Shown here: positions 59,643-64,000 of the stretch, in pieces | How the letters are laid out: every line of letters starts with the position of its first letter | Numbering within the stretch: the first letter of the stretch is position 1 | NCBI RefSeq assembly: GCF_009905375.1 | Contig: NC_133647.1 | Location: 173,086,790-173,150,789 of the forward strand | Source of the DNA: Apium graveolens | Taxonomy: Eukaryota > Streptophyta > Magnoliopsida > Apiales > Apiaceae | Reading direction: 5' to 3' | DNA length: 64,000 nt | Notes under the pieces: generated by a model | Database searches by the model: none | Told to the model about the DNA's origin: nothing | What the model saw: only the letters and a program-made list of their open reading frames with translations | Made by a program: the position numbers and the translations under genes

Positions 59643-60695
59643 TGTTAGGAATATATTGTGTACTTGATGATAAGTTAAAAAAACACTCAGTAGATTTAAT
59701 TTAGTGATTTTGTAGCTTTTAACGGATGATCACTTTCAACATCCGTTGAAAGTGTAACTTATGTGTTAATAAGTTTAGCAGCACATTTCTGCATATTGTA
59801 ATGCCTTAGAGAACTAGATGTTGTTGAATGCTTTAAGTCATGTTGACTACTATATTGATATACAAGATAGGTTGGCTATTTGTAAATATTAGATGCCTTG
59901 TAATCTTGTATAAATGAAATAAAATTAACTGCTATAAAGATAGTCTCAACAAATGTTCCACAAGGCTTCAACAGATGATCAACTAAGGCTTCAACGAATG
60001 TTTCACAAGGCCTCAACGGATGATCAACCAGAGTTTCAACCGATGATCAACCACGGTCTCAACGGATGATCCAATGAAGTTTCAAAGGATGTTCTAATTC
60101 AAAAGGAGTTAATAGTGACTTGACAGTCACATGCGTTGATTGTATGCAAACAAAATGTGGCAGCTTATTTACAGGTTTTAGAGAACAAAGAAACATTTCC
60201 ATTTCGATGCTAACTTGAAGATATTCAAAGATGCTGGATAGAGAAATGAAGAAGCATGAAATTAGACTAGAAATATTTTGTCTTATTTGTTTGTCTTTTT
60301 ATCATGTAACTTGGTGATATATAAACGAAGGGTAGCAAGTAGAACAACATACAAGTAAGTAAGCAATTACCAGAGAAATAGAAAAGGCTGCATCTGTAAA
60401 GAATTTCTCTGTTCTTTGTAAGTTTAACTTTTAAGCCTGTGTGCAAATCTTGCATCACAGAATTCTCAAATTAATATATATCTCTGGTGGAAAAGTTCAA
60501 TCCACCAGAAAGTTTTTAAATACTTGTATTTGATTATTTTGTGTTTAATTTCTTCGATACTTTCATTCCACACTTTAGCTAAATCAAACCCAGTTATATA
60601 TTCATAGTAGAACAGTTCTTAAAATTTAAAAAGTAGCCAGAATTACATTCAAGCCCCTCCTCTGTAATTCTTAATTAAATTGTTTGGGAATAACA
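59643..60695 (+). mobile_element. Element B 3' LTR
   Basis: It runs TGTTAGGAATATA...GGGAATAACA and is followed by tacat (60696-60700). It shows the motif hairpin, a degenerate array (59945-60095), TATATAAA at 60318-60325, and a U5 box that has changed to TTCAAGCCCCTCCTCTGTAA. Confidence 0.92.
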
Positions 60696-61376
60696 TACAT
60701 TTTCAAGAATTTCCCGGGCGAGGATGTTGTAATGTTTCCCTCCTTAAAGAATTTCGTCCTCGAAATTTACTACGCTTTTTTGATAACCGGTGGAGAAACT
60801 TATTTCATGTGTCATTCTTATCATATTAAACCGTACCACTTTGGTCACATAATTTTATCTAACTTTTAGAAAAGTATGGAAATGTATATTGGAATACATT
60901 TGAAATAAAATGCAATATGTATATGAATAGAGAAAAGCTTATTTTTAAGTACTAAAAAGATTTTTGCATTTTGTCGTTGTGTATTACTTACTGAAGGCGT
61001 ACATATTCTATATAAATAGATAAAAACAACTAACCATCGGTTACAAAGTAATGGCTACTATATAAGAACAATCTCCTGTTAAATATGCACTAACCTGCAC
61101 TTCGTATTATTGCTCAACAACTAATACGGCCTAGTCTAGTGCTTCAAACACGTGTTCACAACGACGTTTATTGAAAACATTAAAACTGATTCCGAATTAA
61201 TATAATTGACACTAAATAAATAAACGTTAATTTCAGATTATATTCAAACAAGGGAAAGATGTTTCACACTACAAGATCTCTTAAATAGTTATATTTTTGA
61301 TAAAAAAATCTTGATCTTTTTATGTGTTTGTTTGACTTGATTATTTCTGTAAATGTAAATGCCGTATAATTTGCTA
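60696..61376. other. Possible gypsy LTR end and polypurine tract; otherwise empty
   Basis: Bases 60701-60765 read like the end of a chromovirus LTR followed, on the minus strand, by a polypurine tract (CCTCCTTAAAGAATTTCG compares with the A element at 8890). If so, B was inserted in an old minus-strand gypsy LTR. I see no gene in the rest. Confidence 0.3.
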
Positions 61377-61386
61377 CTAGCCTATA

Positions 61387-61405
61387 ACACGTGCAATGCA
61401 CGGGC
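61387..61405 (-). other. Helitron 3' hairpin
   Basis: CGTGC and GCACG pair around a three-base loop, just inside CTAG, the usual Helitron terminator structure. Confidence 0.65.
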
Positions 61406-61963
61406 TGATATAACATAATATTATTATTTATATAATAATTTTTGTAAAAAATAAAAAAATATATAAAAGATAACTAAATAAAATATAATAATTATCTATT
61501 ATTGAAATTAATGATACATATATTTTTTATATTATATTTTTACGGATTCAAATTTGGATATTTAAAATATTAAGATTTAAAATGTTGTTCATATTGAATA
61601 TAACTATTCTCATATATTTATTTTAAAATTTAATAATACCATCACATATCAATACTATATTATTAAAATCGAAAGATATTAAAAATGTGACATGACTACT
61701 CATATTTTAATACTTACACCATAAATTCTTTATTTTATAACTAAAATTTTAGTGTATAAACCTTAAATTAAAATTTTCTTTTTACTTCGAAAACATACAT
61801 TTTTTAGTTATCGGTGTTTCTTATACATAAGTAATCATATTTCAACATAAGAAATCTTATTTCATGTTGGTCTAGTAAGACCGTAAGAGAATGCAAATTT
61901 TGTATTTTTTTCAATTTCATGTATTTTTAATTTAATTTTTAAATATAGTATTTGTGTTCATTT

Positions 61964-62725
61964 GATGTGTATTAACTATTAAGAATTAATTGATTATGAG
62001 ATTATTTGGTCTCCGACTCAGAGAGAATTATAATTTGAATTAATTTTTGAAGAGTCAAATATACATGTTTTTTCTTATTTTTCTTATTAATAATGTTTTT
62101 GAAAGTCGTGTTAACTATTTTTTAAGAAGGTATTAACCAAAGAACAAAAGAGGTATAAAAAGAAGAAGTTGAGTCTAATTAAATATTAGGTTGGATAATA
62201 ATTTATAGATTTGTAGTTATATTAGATACCTAATTTATTTATTTTAATATTTTTGTTTAAGTTTTATTTTGGAAGGTGTTAGCATACTTTTTAGAAAGGT
62301 GTTAACTACGAAACCATGTTTCGCTTATAATATTATAGTATAGATGTGTATAAACTATTAAGAATTAATTGATTATGAGATTATTTGGTCTCCGACTCGG
62401 AGAGAATTATAATTTGAATTAATTTTTGAGTCAAATATACATGTTTTTTCTTATTTTTCTTATTAATAATGTTTTTGAAAGTCGTGTTAACTATTTTTTA
62501 AGAAGGTATTAACCAAAAAACAAAAGAGATAAAAAAGAAGTTGAGTGCAACTAGATATTAAGTTGGATAATAATTCATAGAGTTTGTAGTTATATTAGAT
62601 ACTTGATTTATTTTTTTAATATTTTTGTTTAAGTTTTATTTTGAAAGGTGTTAGCATACTTTTAGGAAGATGTTAACCAACGGACCAAACAAAACCATGT
62701 TTCGCTTATAATAGCATAGTATAGA
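61964..62725. repeat. Tandem duplication of the Helitron 5' portion (about 380 bp x 2)
   Basis: Unit 1 (61964-62342) and unit 2 (62343-62725) are nearly identical from GATGTGTAT onwards through the CCATGTTTCGCTTATAAT end; unit 2 lacks a few bases. Each ends in a Helitron 5' terminus. Confidence 0.85.
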
Positions 62726-62826
62726 TTAGTAAATTGTTTTATATATAAAAAACAATAAAAATGTGTGTGAGTGTATAGTTGATGTCGTGATGGTGCCTAT
62801 CTCTGGTCTGTCTCTTATTCCCTACA

Positions 62827-63550
62827 ATGGACGAGGAGGCTTCTGTCATTGCTACTGTATTATGGGGCATCTGGTATGCTCGGAATTCAAATGTCTGGGA
62901 TCAAAGAGTATTGAGCCCTACTGTTGCTATGGAAGGAAGTAAAAGGCAAGTTTCGGATTGGAAGGAGGTTATGTCAAGGAAACATGCTTCTAGATCAAAT
63001 GACAATGATGGTCAGCAGGAGCATATGCAGAAATGGATGCGCCTGTGGAAGGTACCCTCAAGCTTAATGTTGATACATATGTCATCCAGGGGAGCACCTC
63101 GTTTCGAATTGGAATGGTGCTGCGTGATTTTCGTGGTCACTTTATCCAGGGAAAATGCATGCACTATGTTGGAGAGGTAACAGCTCTTGAGGCAGAAACT
63201 TTTGGAATCTGTGAGGCTCTCTCTTGGATGCTCGCCAGGAGTGGCCAATCTATTCAAATTGAGAGTGATTCTCTTGTTACAGTAAACTCTATCTGCATTC
63301 TGCAGTAGGACAACAAATCAGCTTGAAATTGGTCATGTATTTGAGCTTTACCGAGAAATCATGCAAGTTAGACCTGCCATGTCCTTACACTTTGTTAGAA
63401 AGCAAGCGAAGGAGGCAGCGCATTTGATGGCGTGTGTCCCTTGTAGGCTAAATAGCTACAAATTATTCTTGTCTCCTCCATTGTCTGTGTTGGAGACTAT
63501 TATTTCTGAGTTTTCAGTGTTTTAATGGAATTTCTCTTGTTCAAAAAAAA
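62827..63550 (+). pseudogene. LINE (L1-type) ORF2 3' end with RNase H domain
   Basis: The first part (WGIWYARNSNVW) resembles the zinc-binding tail of plant LINE reverse transcriptases. After a one-base shift near 63025 an RNase H fold follows, with KLNVD, GMVLRDFRG, E in EAETFGI.EAL and D in IESDSL, the expected D-E-D order, and a degenerate end (KQAKEAAHLMA). A frameshift near 63305 precedes the end (stop 63523-63525). An eight-base A tract at 63543-63550 closes it, as in a 5'-truncated LINE insertion. A retained host RNase-H-domain gene is the alternative, less likely given the frameshifts. I found no clear TSD. Confidence 0.6.
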
Positions 63551-63643
63551 CTTGGAAAATACTCTCGTTGAACTCTCAATATCATGCTTGGTTCCCAAGT
63601 AAATTTTTATTTCTTTCCATGAACACAACAGTCGAATGTCGCC

Positions 63644-63651
63644 TATATATA
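63644..63651 (+). promoter_or_regulatory. TATA box upstream of the host-like pseudogene
   Basis: TATATATA lies 60-67 bases before the ATG at 63711, with a C/T/A-rich leader between. The upstream promoter seems to have been kept, so the copy is not obviously processed. Confidence 0.4.
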
Positions 63652-63710
63652 CTCTATCCCCTTAACAGATCTCAAAAATCAATCTCAAGTTCTCTATCAT
63701 TCATAAAAAA

Positions 63711-64000
63711 ATGAAGAGCGAGGGTCGCCAACACGGCATCGTACGTAGCTTTTGCATCATTCTTTCACCATTAAACCCGAATTCCCAATAAAGAGTGATT
63801 AACAAGTTTGATACACCCGCAACAGCCTGGACTTTTTACAAAGGTCACCTAAAAACCTACCAATCATTCCAAGTTTACGGGCAGATGTGGGAAACCTAAG
63901 TGCTCAGATTGTCATATTCAACCGGCTTGTAAATCGAAACATAAGGCTAAGGGTTCATACAAGCTCAACTCTACAACTGATGTTAACTCTGATTTAGGCT
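63711..64000 (+). pseudogene. Broken copy of a small plant gene (uncharacterised protein), running off the edge
   Basis: The ATG at 63711 opens MKSEGRQHGIVRSF, which resembles the start of a small, widely conserved plant protein of unknown function (from memory, unchecked). The frame stops at TAA 63789-63791. Downstream the reading continues as INKFD, then one extra T near 63830 shifts the frame. A TAA follows at the place of a Ser codon, then CGKPKCSDCH, a cysteine-rich segment that suggests metal binding. Two stops and a frameshift in 290 bases make this a pseudogene. The right end is outside the window. Confidence 0.5.

Larger units (their letters stand above)
24051..60695 (+). mobile_element. 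Element B: Sirevirus-like Ty1/copia, carrying three nested insertions
   Basis: The LTRs (24051-25104, 59643-60695) are flanked by the TSD tacat on both sides. With the nested C/D and H insertions removed it is about 13 kb. Order: LTR, Met-tRNA PBS, gag, protease-integrase-RT-RNase H, motif-bearing spacer, extra ORF, polypurine tract, LTR. The order and the gene after pol fit the Sirevirus (SIRE/Maximus) branch. All genes have decayed. It is older than H, C, D and the non-autonomous element it holds. Confidence 0.92.
61377..62725 (-). mobile_element. Non-autonomous Helitron with a duplicated 5' end
   Basis: On the minus strand the element starts TCTATACTAT after a host A (62726) and ends CTAG before a host T (61376), matching Helitron insertion between A and T. 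Seven bases upstream of CTAG is the terminal hairpin CGTGC-ATT-GCACG. No Rep/helicase gene is present, so it depends on others. A second TC start lies inside it at 62343-62344 because the 5' portion is tandemly duplicated. Confidence 0.75.

Noticed and set aside
62827..63308. Intact host RNase H gene
   Set aside because: Two frameshifts, a LINE-type zinc tail upstream and an A tract just after the stop favour a truncated LINE.

Overview
This window is nuclear DNA from a large, repeat-rich flowering plant. The PBS types, Sirevirus-like copia elements, chromodomain gypsy elements, a Helitron and a LINE relic all fit a eudicot, perhaps an asterid; an Apiaceae-like source is only a guess. It is almost entirely nested transposable elements. 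The only hint of an ordinary host gene is a broken copy at the right edge (63711 onward). I worked out the layout by pairing LTR ends with 5-bp target-site duplications (TSDs).

Left part. Element F (Ty3/gypsy, minus strand, running off the left edge; LTR 682-1883) sits in element E, a Sirevirus-like Ty1/copia of which only the 3' extra ORF (2303-4971 plus 18824-20840) and 3' LTR (20961-21997) are visible. E is split by element A (4972-18818, minus strand, TSD gatta), a chromodomain gypsy element with 3.9-kb LTRs. A solo LTR related to E follows (22656-23830).

Central part. Element B (24051-60695, plus strand, TSD tacat) is an old Sirevirus-like copia: gag, pol, then a roughly 1500-codon extra ORF. 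It is broken by C, a 3.4-kb solo gypsy LTR (31003-38658, TSD ttcat) that itself holds D, a solo LTR of the A family (32050-36266, TSD gattt). B is also broken by H (41410-57314, minus strand, TSD atggt), a second Sirevirus-like family with gag, pol, an intact 89-codon ORF and its own extra ORF. H in turn holds a 2994-bp non-autonomous element (51118-54111, TSD ataag). The deepest nesting is four layers.

Right part. There is a possible gypsy LTR relic, a non-autonomous Helitron (61377-62725) with a duplicated 5' end, a LINE 3' fragment with an RNase H domain, and the host pseudogene.

Two signals stand out. (1) Element A carries an unbroken accessory reading frame before gag. A donor in the LTR and an acceptor after the PBS would join it in phase to an LTR exon whose first residues resemble the histone H3 tail; exon and donor are also recognisable in the diverged LTR D. 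(2) Each Sirevirus-like family has its own roughly 10-bp motif. In B/E and H it is arrayed in the LTR and scattered through non-coding spacers and the least constrained coding linkers, and both families also carry a large extra ORF. This resembles the motif/anti-silencing-protein pairing known from VANDAL elements. Most nonsense codons across the window are of the CAA/CAG/CGA-to-stop type, as expected from methylated cytosine decay.
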